From Daphnia pulex (lineage: Eukaryota; Arthropoda; Branchiopoda; Diplostraca; Daphniidae): 64,000 nt of DNA. The notes beneath the pieces were generated by a model, which was given only the letters and a program-made list of their open reading frames with translations, ran no database searches and had not been told where the DNA came from. The position numbers were made by a program, and so were the translations under genes. Shown one piece after another: positions 11,075 to 22,898 of the stretch (position 1 is its first letter; each line of letters starts with the position of its first letter). The DNA is taken from assembly GCF_021134715.1 (NCBI RefSeq), contig NC_060027.1, positions 4,650,001 through 4,714,000 of the forward strand. Reading direction: 5' to 3'.

Positions 11075-13830
11075 TTTCATTCCCGGCCGTTTTCCTTTTC
11101 CGATTAGCCGCTTTTTCTGGTACATGCCATCGATCCAATCAAATCTTTGATGGATTTTCAATTTTCTTTACTTTGTTATTCTCAACGATCGAAAGGTGCA
11201 GCCATTAGAGTTGATTGCCATCGATTGGCCCAGCAGGAGTGGCGCAGAGAAACTGAATTGTACACCTGCCAGGTGATAGTGCAATACGACGTTCAATTCT
11301 CGATTTTCAGTTATTTGTTTCAACTATCGACCCATTTGAAAGTTTTTATATAATAATAAATGAACTGGATAAATGAGAAGTTTGGGTGTCGGTGCTTGTC
11401 GCCCATTCAAAATTCAGTGCAGAAATGAGCGAACTGCAGCGTATTTTCTTTTGGCGTAATAACTAATAAATTTTAGACAATTGGAACGCTTATGAGAACA
11501 CATTTTTACTTTTTCTTCTATCAAAGGCTGAGGATAAGGTCAAAATAATGTTTTCAAAGAGCAACTCGGTCGTAACGCAATGTACATTGCGTTATCAGTT
11601 GGTCCAAAATCTAACCTTCCTCCATGCTATGTCTAATTCTACTGGTAAAATCTCCCAGAATATAAATTGCACTACGTCTCAAAATGCGTTGATGTGAGAT
11701 CATGACCGGCAACTGTGGAAAGTAGTAACCCACTAAATTGATCATGAATATTTTTAGAAGGTCCGTCATCTCCTAATAGTCTTTTATCTTGCTCATTGAT
11801 TGGAAATGACGTCATTGTTTGTTCAAGGACAACATTTGTATTTCGGTCTCTCCAATTGACCAATCTCTCTCGGATGAATCAAAATCTCGTGTGTGTCGTA
11901 TCGCTCGAGGCGTGGCGGGTAACGAGAAACTGCAAAAGGTGTGTGTAATACGTGTACACTGTACCTATATTGACGTTGCCATGACGCAATGGCGAGTGAT
12001 AAGGAGGGTATATGTCTTGAATACCGAGCGCAGCGCCAACTACTTAAATGTTGGAGCACAAAGGGACGGGCGCAATTGACAGACTTATACGTAGTCCTCC
12101 AGTGTTTTCTATCAAACATTTTTAAAGCGAATTCCGTTTCTTTTATTTGTTTTTCCCGCCCATTTTAGCAAACAAATTTTTATTTCCGGCCGTTTTCCTT
12201 TCCGATTAGCCACCTTTTCGGTATTTACCATCGATCGAATCAAATATTTGGATCGAGTTTGGATTTTAAATTTTTTTTTTGTTTTTTGCGATCGAGTGTC
12301 ACAGGAGTGGCGGAGAGATAATGAATTGTACACCTGCAGGTGATGGATGAATTATTATGGTTTATTCTTGATTTTCAGTTATTTGTTTCAAAAACTATCG
12401 ACTCATTTGAAAGTTGTAAGATAATAATAAATGAACTGATTTAATCATTTAATGAGGAACTTGGGCGTCGATGTTTTTCGCCTATTTCAAAATCAGTGGC
12501 GAAATGAGCGAGTTACATCGTGAAATCACTTTGTGTAATTGCGATTCCACTATTATTTATTGTTATCGATATAAGGCATTTAAATTATGTCAATGGTAAC
12601 AGCTGATGAAGTAAAAGCGTCAGGGAGAAATTCATATGATGTTGGAGCAGGCAATATTCCGAATTTCCATTATAAGTGATATTACCTGAGTACCTCATTG
12701 AATGCTCATTGCAATTGAACTGTCAAGCTGTGTCTTATTTTGCAATGGAAAACTCCCCGAATATGAACTGTATTTCCTCTAAATGTCCGTTGACGTGGAT
12801 GCACGATCGGTAATCTTCGTACGATGAAATCCAATTAAATACCCGTGAACATTTTCACAATTTTCGTCATCTCCGAATGGCGTTCCATCCTGTTCATTGT
12901 TAGGAAATGACATTATTGTTTATTCAAACAGAACATTTAGGTGATCTCCATTAAGCATTAACCGAACTCTCTCGGATGAATTGTTTTCGATTGACGAAAA
13001 TCTCGTGTGTGACCTACCGCCCGAGAGCTGTCGGGTAACGTGAAACTTGCAAAAGGTGTACATTATACGTGTATGTACACTACCTGTATAGACGTTGCCA
13101 TGACGCAATGGTGAGTGATAAGGAGGGACAACGGACCGTCTATATTAATACCGAGCAGCGTCACAACTTGAATGTTGGATCAAAGGGACCGGTGCAAGTG
13201 AGAAGCTGCTGGGCAGAGCTGGGCTGCTTGTAGGTACTTAGTCTTCCAGTGTTAGTTATTTGTTTCAATCATCGACTCACTTGAAAGCTTGAAAGTTTTA
13301 TGAATTCTAATAATTATAAATGAACTGGAATATTGAGAAATTTGGGCGTCGAAGAATGTCTCCCATTCTGACATCAATGGAGTTATGAGGGACCTACAGT
13401 CGAATTTCGCTTTGGGTGAATACTAATTCGTATATCACAATAGGAATTTTCTTAAACAATAATTTAAATTATTTTGTTAACACTGACTAAGGATATTGTA
13501 GTGTGGGCGTCGATCTTGTAAAAGAAATTTCTGTAAACTTTCGCCGGTCAAGCCGGCGATAGTTTTCGTGTTTTTCATCAAGAAAACCCGTGGCAAACCT
13601 TTTCCTTAGTTCTGTCTAATTTAACTGGTGAAAACTCCCAGAATATCAGCTACATTGCCTTAAAAAGTCCATTGACTTGTAATCACGACCGGGAATTACT
13701 GAACGATGTAAACCGATAACTTGGCCGTGACCATTTACGCAAGTTTCATTATATCCAAATGGCGTTCTAACTTGTTCATTGTTTCTTTGTTTGGAAATGA
13801 TATCATTGTTAATGTCATTATACTTATACT
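11075..13830. repeat. Diverged tandem repeat, about 1.1-kb unit, 2.5 copies
   Basis: Three successive segments align collinearly by eye: about 11075-12110, 12179-13255, and a partial copy from 13255 to about 13830 that lacks the first roughly 190 bp. Anchor matches are the CCGGCCGTTTTCC opening (11090 and 12185), TTATTTGTTTCAA followed by ATAAATGAACTG (11310, 12378, 13256), a block with TCATCTCC and GGAAATGA (11765, 12860, 13750), and a 37-nt core with one mismatch at 11972-12008 and 13091-13127. Offsets are about 1,100 bp. No copy has a conserved reading frame, so this is a noncoding repeat, perhaps transposon-derived or a duplicated regulatory or RNA unit. Confidence 0.75.
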
Positions 13831-13872
13831 TACTTTAGTAAATACTAAATTCCACGGTATAATTTTATCCCC

Positions 13873-13939
13873 CCGCGGCTTTTTCACACGCGAATTGGCT
13901 CCTCCCCCTTTTTTAGGGGAGGAGTTTGCTATTCCGCGG
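13873..13939. repeat. GC-rich foldback flanked by CCGCGG
   Basis: Left arm CTCCTCCCC (13899-13907) and right arm GGGGAGGAG (13916-13924) form a perfect 9-bp stem with an 8-nt loop. CCGCGG copies sit outside at 13873-13878 and 13934-13939. It lies in otherwise A/T-rich sequence next to the repeat block. It could be a MITE remnant or a structured regulatory element. Confidence 0.5.
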
Positions 13940-14055
13940 TGCAAATTTCTGGGACCAAAACAAAAACACAAGATTACAACGAACATGTCCAACTGACTGA
14001 AACTCCATTCTAATCATCTCTCTCTGACGTTTGCCTTGTTGTTTAAAGAAAAACT

Positions 14056-16187
14056 ATGGGAAATAACATTAGCGGGTTTTCTTCTATAATATGTGCTAGT
14101 GGGGTACTTATTTCAATTTGGGTTTTGTAAGTAAGAGTCGATCGAAATCCTTAAATATATCTGTTTTTATCCATTTATTTTTATTTTATATAGCCAAAGA
14201 TGGAAAGCACTAAATTATTTACAATCGTATGGGATTGTTTGCCCAAACAAAGCTCACTTTATATATGGCAATCTCCACCAGCTGCGATGGTCAAAAACCA
14301 AAGTATACTTGTATACTCAGTTAAATCAAATTTCAGTTTAATAATTAATTAATTCTGACAGAGTATTCAAGAAAAACAAACTGAATGGCTGACGAAATAT
14401 GGGAAAGTTGTGGGGTAAGACAACATATATGAATTTGAATTAATTTATTAGAATAAATATGTTAATTATGTTTTTTTCACATCTTTGTAATAGCTATTAC
14501 ATGGGACTTAAACCCAGAATTATGTTGGCTGACCTTGACATTTTGAAAGAAGTTCTTATGAAAGATATCAATATTTTCACCAATAGACCAGTATGTATAA
14601 AGGTTATAAATGTTATGCAATTTTTTAAACTATCCCTATTTCCATATTTAGGATGTCCCACGAGGTATGCCAACACTAGTTTCTTTGAGAGATGAAAGGT
14701 GGAAAGAAGTTAGACATGTCCTAACACCAACATACAGCCTTCTTAAATTAAAAGCAGTAAGTCTATGAATTAATGCCTCATCTATTTTACAACAATATTA
14801 AACAAACTTTCCCCTTTCAATTTTTTTTATATAGATGTTCCCTACCATAAACGAATGCACCGATCTCTTTATCAATATCCTGAAAGAGAGATCAGATCCT
14901 TCAACTGAGCTGGAAATTTATGAACCATTTCAAGGTCTCACGCTTGATGTGATTAGTCGTTGTGCGCTCGCGCTTCAACTTGATTGCCAAAGAAATATTC
15001 AAGTAAGCTTAACTTGGCTTTGGTTAAATACCATAAATACTTTCCACAGTAAACCAAGCTTATGTTTTAAAATAGGACGAAATTCTTGAAGCTGTCAGAA
15101 AGTTTTTTCGCCTGGATCTCAGTCGGATTGTGGTCATGCTTGTCTGCTTCCCAGGACTTCGTTCTTTTTTTCGGATTCTTTTTCGTTTCGCACCGTCTAA
15201 TAAACTCATCGCCTTTGTCCTCAACCATGTTCGACTTGTAGTTGACCGGCGCCGTCAAGCTAAAGAGGTAATTACCGAACTAATCTCACTGATACAAAAA
15301 TTACAAACTATTTTTTGTAGGCCCCTGCATTGATTGACGCTCTGCACTTGCTTTTGGAAGCTTCTGAAGGAAAGCATTCTGAAATCAAAACAGGAAAACT
15401 TTCGTCAGCATTATTGAATGACGACGAAATAGCTTGGAATGCCTGCGTTTTTCTTCTGGCCGGCTACGAAACTACTTCCACTGCATTGGCATACGTTACG
15501 TACTGCCTTAGTCTTTATCCCGACATCCAGGAAAAAGTCTTCGACGAAATCATCGAAAAAATTGGATCTGATCTTTCAGCTCTTAGCTATGATGACGTTT
15601 CCAAGCTCCAGTATTTGGAACTAGTAATTCTGGAATCTCTACGTTTATTTCCGCCAGTGCCACTGTAAGCTGCTCATTATATAATGTATATATTATGTAA
15701 GTGCACTAAAAATTAACTATTCTTTGGGTAGGTTCGTATCGCGAGAGTGTAAGGAAACCACAACAATCAATGGTATTACTATTCCTGTGGATTGTGCTAT
15801 AGACGTTCCTGTATGGAGCATTCATCGCGATCCAGAGCTGTGGGAGGAACCTTTGACTTTCGACCCACTGAGGTTTAACAGTCATTCAATTATATATTGT
15901 AAATATGTGAGCCGGTATTAAATTTATTTATATGTCTACTACACAGGCACTTACCGGAGGAAAAAACTAAAAGACATCCATTAGCTTTCCTACCTTTCGG
16001 CGCCGGCCCTCGCAATTGTATAGGAGCTCGCTTCGCAATGCTTGAAATGAAGTGCACAATTGCGAATCTCGTACGCCATTTTACTATTAAGACAAGCGAA
16101 AAAAATCCTGTACCGTTGCCGACGGTGGTGAGAACAACTATAATGAACCCTTCAAATGGCGTGTGGATTAAACTAGTTAAACGATAG
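14056..16187 (+). CDS. Cytochrome P450, CYP3 clan
   Basis: Membrane-anchored haem monooxygenase, probably of the ER. Exons: 14056-14126, 14194-14302, 14362-14414, 14494-14590, 14652-14756, 14835-15002, 15076-15267, 15321-15664, 15732-15872, 15947-16187; 506 aa, normal length. There is an N-terminal anchor (SSIICASGVLISIWVL), then YMGLKPRIMLADLDILKEV, helix I AGYETTST, helix K ESLR (ExxR), a PxR element in FDPLRHLPEE, and the haem loop PFGAGPRNCIG with the Cys ligand. The substitution pattern around DVPRGMP and FLPFGAGPRNCIG is CYP3-like rather than CYP4. Exact subfamily and substrate cannot be assigned, though CYP3-clan enzymes often handle xenobiotics. All key residues are intact. It ends 57 bp from the convergent PAK1IP1 stop. 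Confidence 0.93.
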
Positions 16188-16243
16188 AACATGTATAACT
16201 GATCGTGTAAAGAAATTTAAAATAGATACAATTTAAGCTGTAA

Positions 16244-16249
16244 TTTATT
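16244..16249 (-). terminator. PAK1IP1 polyadenylation signal overlapping the stop codon
   Basis: On the minus strand the sequence CTGAATAAATT contains both the TAA stop (16245-16247) and AATAAA. If used, the 3' UTR would be only a few tens of nucleotides and would overlap the 3' end of the P450 transcript. Confidence 0.55.
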
Positions 16250-17710
16250 CAGTGAAGGTCAAACGAGGTCGTTTATCATCTCTAATTTTTATGGGCTCAG
16301 CTATGAATGGCCCAGATGTAGTTTTCACAATTACTGCCTTATTACCAATCTTTCGTTTCAGCAACGACTTAAGTTTTAGGGGATCATTCTTGTCCGGGCT
16401 GGATAATTCAACAGACACTCCGGAGGAATTATGGGACTGAATGGTAAGTGGTTTAACATCCTTTTGCATAGACGGGTTGGAGTTTTTCTCAGTCCACAAG
16501 GACAAGCATGTGATCCGACAAGTTGAGTCCACTTGAGTAACTAAAACAGGTTCCTCATTGATGTCCTAGATAAAAGGTTGAATTATGTTAGTGTTGTAGA
16601 GTAAATTGAAATGAATATAATTTTTACAAGAATTTGCCAAAGTTTGATAAATCCATCATTTGACACTGTAACCAAATGAGGTTCTTCCAGTGTGTTTAAC
16701 TTAGTAATGGCTGCAGCTTTTACTCTTCTCTCATGTGCTTTGAACTGAGAGAGAAGTTTTCGTTGACTAATGGAATGGGTTACAATATTAGGCCCTTCTC
16801 CTCCAATCAGCAAAGTGTCTTCCTGTTAATTGATAGCATAAAAATATAATGCATGTTCAAGAGGTAAATACACAAAAATACTAACATTTAAAAACAAGAC
16901 AAAGTTGACTCTTGTTTTAAAGTCTATTGTATGCTTGATTCCTGCAGACTTGACTTCATAAATGTTGACTACATTGTTGATGGATACTGCCCATACTGTT
17001 CCTTCGGGACTCCATTTTACAGAATCAGCAACAGCCTTTATGTTTGTCACATAAGCTGTTCTGCCTTTTATCAAATTCCATGTTTTCATAGCTCTGTCTT
17101 TTCCAACAGTGAGCGCTAATTTTCCAGAAGGGTGAATTGAGATGGCAGTAACTCCACCTTCATGGGCTTTAAGTGTTTTCTCACAATTCCATGTCCTTGT
17201 GTTCCAGACACAGACATTTCCGTCATCACTTCCACTAAACAGAAAGCTTTGCTGGAAAAAATCCAAGCAAGTGATTGTTCCTATTACAAATTAAAAGTGA
17301 ATGACATGCACCATTATTAATAAACTGCGCTATTCAGATTTCAGAAAACCACACAATATTGAAACATACCATTATGCTGTTGAAGAAAGCCATATTCGGA
17401 GCGAGTTTTTAAATTAAATAAACGGATGGATTCGTCGGTACTTCCAGAAGCCAAGAACTGTTTGCAAGTAGCAACTGAGCGAATACTTCCACAGTGGCTA
17501 TGATTGGTAAAGCTGGGGACAAAACTTAATCCCTGCAAGATGGTATAATGTTAAATAAAAAAATAAGGAAAAACACATGTAGTGGTCACTTACACCTTCA
17601 GGATTTTTGGTTAATCTGAATCCCAAGTTAAATTCTTCATATGTACCTACTAAAACTTCCAAGTTGGGTAGAGCGTCCGGAACACGTGTGTCTTCAATTG
17701 AGACCGCCAT
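16245..17710 (-). CDS. PAK1IP1: p21-activated kinase-interacting protein 1 homologue (WD40)
   Basis: Nucleolar WD40 protein needed for 60S ribosomal subunit maturation (Mak11 in yeast). It was first described as a PAK1 inhibitor. Exons: 17594-17710, 17370-17532, 16886-17280, 16628-16822, 16245-16565; 396 aa, against about 392 in human. It begins MAVSIEDTRVPD. WD repeats are visible as LASGSTDESIRLFNL, FSGSDDGNVCVWN, ALTVGKDRAMKTWNL and VTVSNDGFIKLWQ. The characteristic WNLIKGRTAYVTNIK follows the GKDRAMKTWNL repeat. The C-terminus is Lys/Ser-rich and basic. All introns are short with standard GT-AG ends. Confidence 0.93.
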
Positions 17711-18815
17711 TTTAAACTAACGTTGCCATGTCAGTCGAAATTACGCTATTTACCTATTTGACAGCCAACTAGCCAGAGGCCAAGAAGCCCCAGAAGCAGA
17801 GTCATCTAGAACTAGAAGGCAACAGCAAACAGGAGGAACAGCAAAAGCAGAGCTTTTATAACTATTATAACTCTGGCCAAAGCGTTCTCAAGCCCAACTT
17901 CTTAAACCCTGAACAATTTAAAAAACAACAAAAAATAGTTTTAATATTTTAAAACAGTTTACATTACTGCACAACACAGTTTATACAAATTTCAAATGTC
18001 AAATAATCCAACCCGTCATTGCCGATGGCCGATGCACATTCATTTAGTTTAAAAAGAATTTCCAAAAAATCAATTTTTTTCCGTTTTTGAATCAAGTAAA
18101 AGTAATTACTAATTAGGCGTCTATCTAGCTGGATATAAAAATATTTAATTGCTGAGTAAAGGGTAACCAGAAATGGAATAAATTCAGAGTCATGAACCAC
18201 CTCCATGAAATCTATGAAATTCCTAATACCCAAATTTAACAACATTCACTGTTGACACATGCCGTTCGTACTACTTTGCCCTCTCTATAACCGATTCAAA
18301 TTATTTTGCTTTTTGTGTGCTTACAAATTGCGCATTGTTTTATTTGTGTGCTATTAAATCTGCGTTTTATTTAATATTTCAAAGCAACTATACGTAAATT
18401 TCTTCGGCTTCTATACAACATCCTCATCAACATAAGTACGGTAGATGGTAATTAGTAAACAAAAATTGTACGGTGAATAAGTTTCACGCATACTTCAATA
18501 GCGGTTGCATAGAACAAGTATATTATCAAAAGCTGTAATGTGGAATTTGACTGGAATTTTCCGGAATTTTCTTCGGGCGTATCTTTTTCGCGCATATCTT
18601 TTCTAGAACGTTAGTACCTTGTTCTTATACACTGTTAGTTAAGTTCACTGCGAATAGCATGACGAGGAGAAAGTGAAAGTTAGTCGAACTGTAAAAGCTG
18701 TCTAGCTCTGCAGAAAAAGGAAATTGGCCTTGGTTTTAAGTATGGTTTCTCCAGCTCCTTTCCTGTTGGATACCAAATATGGTCTATTTGATGACTAAAG
18801 TTGGCTACAGTAACA
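17711..18815. other. Intergenic region with promoters
   Basis: Contains the PAK1IP1 upstream region. A 93-codon open frame (17964-18245, -) has no recognisable domain or splice context and is not called. Confidence 0.4.
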
Positions 18816-18842
18816 TGTATAAAACGGCGTTTTGCAGTTTAG
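18816..18842 (+). promoter_or_regulatory. TATA-type core promoter of the 18929 gene
   Basis: A TATAAAA box near 18816 lies about 20 nt before a CAGTTTAGT initiator-like sequence (18835-18843), and about 113 nt before the start codon. This arrangement is typical of strongly regulated arthropod cuticle or effector genes. Confidence 0.6.
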
Positions 18843-18928
18843 TGATCGCAACAGTGTTTACTGAACCACCGACAAAAGTGGAAGGCTGAAATCTGAGAAT
18901 AGCGGCTTTTGAAGACAAATAATCGAAA

Positions 18929-19339
18929 ATGAAAGTTTTAGTAAGTTTCACTTGAGTCTGGCTTTATAAATTTGCAAACCATATTTGAAATTACAATTAT
19001 TTTTTTTTTTAACTTTCCCGAAGGTCGTGGTTGCATTGCTGGTCTCTCTGGTAGCTTGCATGCCCGTGAGTGACGAACCCTCTGACACGGCCGTCGCCAG
19101 CGCAAAAACGGAGGAAACAGATATGCAAACTAGCGAATACTGTACGACTTTGTAAAGATATTTTCTATTATCGGAATTCTAAATAATTGTTATTTTTTTT
19201 TTAAATTAAAGATTTCAATCCATATTTTGGCTATGGCTATGGATATGGCTACCCTTCATATTATGGATATGGATACCCTTATTATTATCCGCCAGTTTAC
19301 CATCACCACCACAGTTACCCGTACTCGTACTGGGGGTAG
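18929..19339 (+). CDS. Secreted Tyr/Gly-rich small protein, 85 aa
   Basis: Exons: 18929-18940 (only MKVL), 19024-19141, 19212-19339. The tiny first exon followed by the hydrophobic VVVALLVSLVACMP gives a signal peptide interrupted by an intron, which is the classic structure of arthropod cuticle-protein genes. An acidic spacer (about residues 20-43) leads to a C-terminus of FGYGYGYGYP/YYGYGYPYYYPP repeats, a HHHH run and a final SYPYSYWG. The donor at 19142 (gtacga) was chosen because it keeps the Tyr/Gly frame. The later gtaaag site would shift into a different frame. A structural cuticle role or an antimicrobial Gly/Tyr peptide are both possible. AATAAA is at 19558. Confidence 0.75.
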
Positions 19340-19557
19340 ATTAATGGAAACAATGATCAGACTTTTTATGATGAGAAATCATATGTCTTCATTTCCTTCC
19401 TTAATAATTCTGCATCCTTAATTTTGACTAAATTCAAAAAATTTGTGCATGTTACCTATGCCTATACTAAAGTTGTTTTGTACATAATACGAGGTACTCG
19501 ACTCAAGATAATAATTTATTTAAAGATATTTAGTGTGCATATGGCGTTAATTTCCTG

Positions 19558-19563
19558 AATAAA
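19558..19563 (+). terminator. Polyadenylation signal AATAAA
   Basis: Canonical signal about 220 nt after the stop of the Tyr/Gly-rich protein, followed by T-rich sequence. Confidence 0.6.
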
Positions 19564-19904
19564 TATCGCTGTTAAAAATTTTTGTTTTCTTGTATTGAGC
19601 TTAGAATCTTTCATGTGGAGGGTTTTGAAATAATTTACTCATGTCTATTTTTTTCTTCGCTCAGTCGTTAAATTACGATGATTTTAATTCAGGCTGAAAG
19701 TATAGCCCTATAAACTAGAGGGAGGATGTGACTTTTAGCTATCCCCTTAGTTTTTATTAATTTAAACAAAATCATTTGTTTCGTCATCACTTTGCATTAA
19801 AAGAGAAATTCTGCACAAATAGATTTTCGAAATACTTTCATACCTCCAAAAACACGCAAATATGTATTACAAAAACAACAACATATTAGTTTTTTCTTGA
19901 ATAT

Positions 19905-20312
19905 TCAGACGTTGACTTTGTATTTAAATAGTGAAGTGTTGACATTCGGAATCAATTGAGCCTTGCTGATCAAATATTTGCACATTTTATTGTAGTTCCA
20001 CATTCTTTTAGCTTTTGCAGTGAAAGGATCTGAGATTGTTTGCACATGGTTACGTAATTTATACCGGTCCAGAGAGAGTTTCGCCGAAACAACGATGATG
20101 GCAGCAATGTCCTCATTTTCAAAAATAAGTATTTTACTGCCACCCGTAGGGCTTGTCTTAACTGGGTGCGTCCTTAGCACGAGCAGCTGAAGGGAGAGTA
20201 AATTACTACTTGGAAACTCGTTGAAATGACATGAAATAGCGATTATTGATTGAATTCCAAAATAAACCTGTAAACATTCTATTAATGATATAAATGATAG
20301 ATTTGAAGTCAT
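19905..20312 (-). CDS. Hypothetical secreted protein, about 108 aa
   Basis: Best model: exon 20268-20312 (MTSNLSFISLIECLQ), an 81-nt GT-AG intron ending in a pyrimidine-rich cttcag, and exon 20186-19905. The intron length is a multiple of three and open, so an unspliced 135-aa version is also possible. The spliced form puts a hydrophobic segment (MTSNLSFISLIECLQLLVL) at the N-terminus, like a signal peptide. The remainder is basic, contains KILIFENEDIAAIIVV and one Cys, and matches no family I know. Confidence 0.35.
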   Translation of the reverse strand: MTSNLSFISLIECLQVYFGIQSIIAISCHFNEFPSSNLLSLQLLVLRTHPVKTSPTGGSKILIFENEDIAAIIVVSAKLSLDRYKLRNHVQTISDPFTAKAKRMWNYNKMCKYLISKAQLIPNVNTSLFKYKVNV

Positions 20313-20643
20313 AGTTTTCACTTTTATTCCGGTACCTCATTCATGTGTGTGACCTATTTACATAGATCCCAATTAAAATAATAATGGAACAATATATTCA
20401 GGTTTCAGCTAGTACGCAAAAAATAGGAAGTAAAAAAATTTCAAAATATTTGCGGTTAGCTTATTGGCGAGGAAGAGAAAATACTTTATCTTGACAAAAA
20501 GATAGCAGTTGGTGTGTTTAGTATACCATTGCTTTTCTGTATAAACTATTATTAATTCGTTTCAATACAAAGATACTTTAAAGGAAGAGGTAGGACTGAC
20601 CAGCCGACCATGTTCCTTATCCAATGTATCGTATTCTGTCATT

Positions 20644-20649
20644 TTTATT
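20644..20649 (-). terminator. Polyadenylation signal for the SLC16 gene
   Basis: AATAAA on the minus strand, about 70 nt after the SLC16 stop codon at 20719. Confidence 0.55.
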
Positions 20650-20718
20650 ATTAAAGAATGAGATTTTCTGCGCGATTGAGATTCCAACCTCTTATACATC
20701 ATTCTGCTCGACTATTAT

Positions 20719-22898
20719 TCACCATAATATGGAAGATGTGTTTGGCTGGAAACTAGTAAGAGAAACTGGATTGGGGCTCCGTTCCGTGGTCCCATAAGCC
20801 ATCGGTGGAACGACGTGGTACCTGCCAACAGCCGGAGACCAGTTGTTCAAGTTGGCAATAACAGGCTTCCGGTTGGAAATGACCACTTCTGTCTGGCCCA
20901 GAACGAGTCCGGAAGTATTATTTGCAACCACGCATTCGCCTTAATAAATAAAAAATACATAACATGTTTTAAAAGTGTGCACGAATTAATCATCATTTGT
21001 TATTCAAACAAAATTGAACAGAAAAATCAACCTTTCAAGTTATTGGGCGAAATGGCTTGAACGCCGTAAGATGTCGCTGGTTGAATGTTCTGATTCCCGT
21101 TGACATCGGGTTTCGAACTGGATTTGCGCTTGATTGAATTATTTGCGCTCCCGACAGATCCGTCAGATTCATCCGATTCAACGTCTTGGTCTTTAACTCG
21201 ATGGATCAAAAGCATAATGAATGCGCAAATGATGAGCGGACATCCGGCAAGTAAAAACGGAATTCGGTAACTTTTAAGAGCTCCGTACATCGCACCTATA
21301 TCCGACGAAATAATATGTTTGGTTACAATTTGATTTTACTAGGTTGAAATTAAAAATAAACAAAACATTTACCTGCAACAGTCGGACCAGTAGTCATGGG
21401 TAGCGAGTGAAGTCCCAGTAAAAATCCTATAGCCTGGGAAGCGTTCTTTGGTCCACAAAAGTCAAAGGCTATGGGTCCGACGAGTGCGATCAGACAGCCA
21501 TCGAACAAGCCCAGGAAGAGGCATAGGATAATAAACCAAGTAAATGAATTGGCCAGGGTCAACAGCATGGTGACAACTCCAATGGATAAAAAGGCTATCT
21601 GCTGAAGGATAACGCGATTGACTTTAGGATGGTCCCCGACTTTGCCAAAAATCAGCCGGCCGATGCCGGAAGACAAGCCGATGCAAAGGACCAGAACTTT
21701 CCCATCGGCCTCTGGTAGGACGTCTTTAACGTAGGAAACCTATTTCATTGTTGTTGTTTTTTCAAATTATACATTTTAATTAAAAACGTCTTTGAAAGTT
21801 CGCATCATTCAACTTACCAAATGGACGTATGGGACGAAATAGCCGAGCATAGCAATAGGGATGGCAATGGCCCAGATGACGTACTTCTTGTTTTTCCATA
21901 TGGAGAAGTTGATATACTTCTTCCACAGCCTTGAGCAACCTGCACTTCCCTCCACTGTACCGGCACCATTGATTTCGATGGTCGGCGGCAATCTGGGCAC
22001 GAAAGTGACAGCGCAAACCATCAGAAGTCCCATCATTCCGGCGAGGATTCGGAGCGTCGCTTCAAGTCCGAGACCCAGGATGAATTCAAGGAAGAACGGC
22101 AAGGTGAAAGTGAAAACCGAACTGCCAGCTGTCACCAAACCGCTGACTAAACCCAAACGTTTGCGGAAATAATGGCCCAGGATCACTAGTGAAGGATTGT
22201 AAGCCAAAGATGTTCCAGCGCCGAAGAGCACCCCGTAAGTTAGGTACAAAGCTTCGACCTATTGATGCGTAAAAGATTTGAATGACATTGTAAAACTTAT
22301 TATCAACAGTAGAATCAATTTGTTTGAATGCACTAACGTGAGCTAAAGCAAATGAAGAGGCCAGCATGCCTACGGTAGCGATTGCGCCACCCAAAACGGC
22401 CGTCCTTCTCAATCCTATCGAGTCGATCAAGATTCCGGCGAGGGGTGAAACGAAAAAAGTCATTCCAATGGAGAGAGACCCGACCAGTGCTGCAATGGAG
22501 AAATATAATAAATCAAGTTCACGCGTTTACGCAATCGTCATTGACAAAGATTTGGACAGAGTCCAAAAAACAAAGGGTGGCTATGAAACTTTAGAACGGC
22601 AAACGAAGGATTTATGTAAGAATGACTTGCATGCTTTCAAGGCTGCGTCAGCGACTCCAGTCCGCTCCAATTCCATCCTGAGACGAAGGTAGATGATTCC
22701 GTAACAGTTGTGGATGCCGAAGATGATGCCGTTGGTCAGGAAACTGGCGAACACGATGAACCAGGCGTGGAGTCCACCATCGGGCGGAGCGCTCGGATGC
22801 TCCAACTCGCTGCTAACTTTTCGTCGGCTCCTGTCGTTTGCTGCCGACGCTTCCACATCACTGCTGATTTGTTTCACGGGCTCCGTCATCTCGGCCAA
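20719..22898 (-). CDS. SLC16 (monocarboxylate transporter-like) major facilitator
   Basis: Plasma-membrane carrier of the SLC16/MCT group. Substrate is unknown (monocarboxylates, thyroid hormone or aromatic amino acids in relatives). Exons: 22631-22898, 22338-22489, 21818-22258, 21373-21739, 21032-21295, 20719-20939; 570 aa. It starts MAEMTEPVKQ. The N-terminus carries the family signature APPDGGLHAWFIVFASF, followed by GSLSIGMTFFVSPLAG and a second half with SSGIGRLIFGKVGD; about 12 membrane segments can be traced. A long cytosolic loop and a Ser/Asn-rich tail follow. The first intron begins with GC (GCAAGT) rather than GT; only this donor joins ALKA to SLVGSLSIG in frame. All other introns are GT-AG. 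Confidence 0.9.

Noticed and set aside
13721-13996. Mirror-image ORFs of about 90 codons
   Set aside because: Caused by the foldback region; no domain or splice partner.
17964-18245. 93-codon minus-strand ORF
   Set aside because: Lys/Phe/Ile-rich, intergenic, without signal peptide, domain or good start context.
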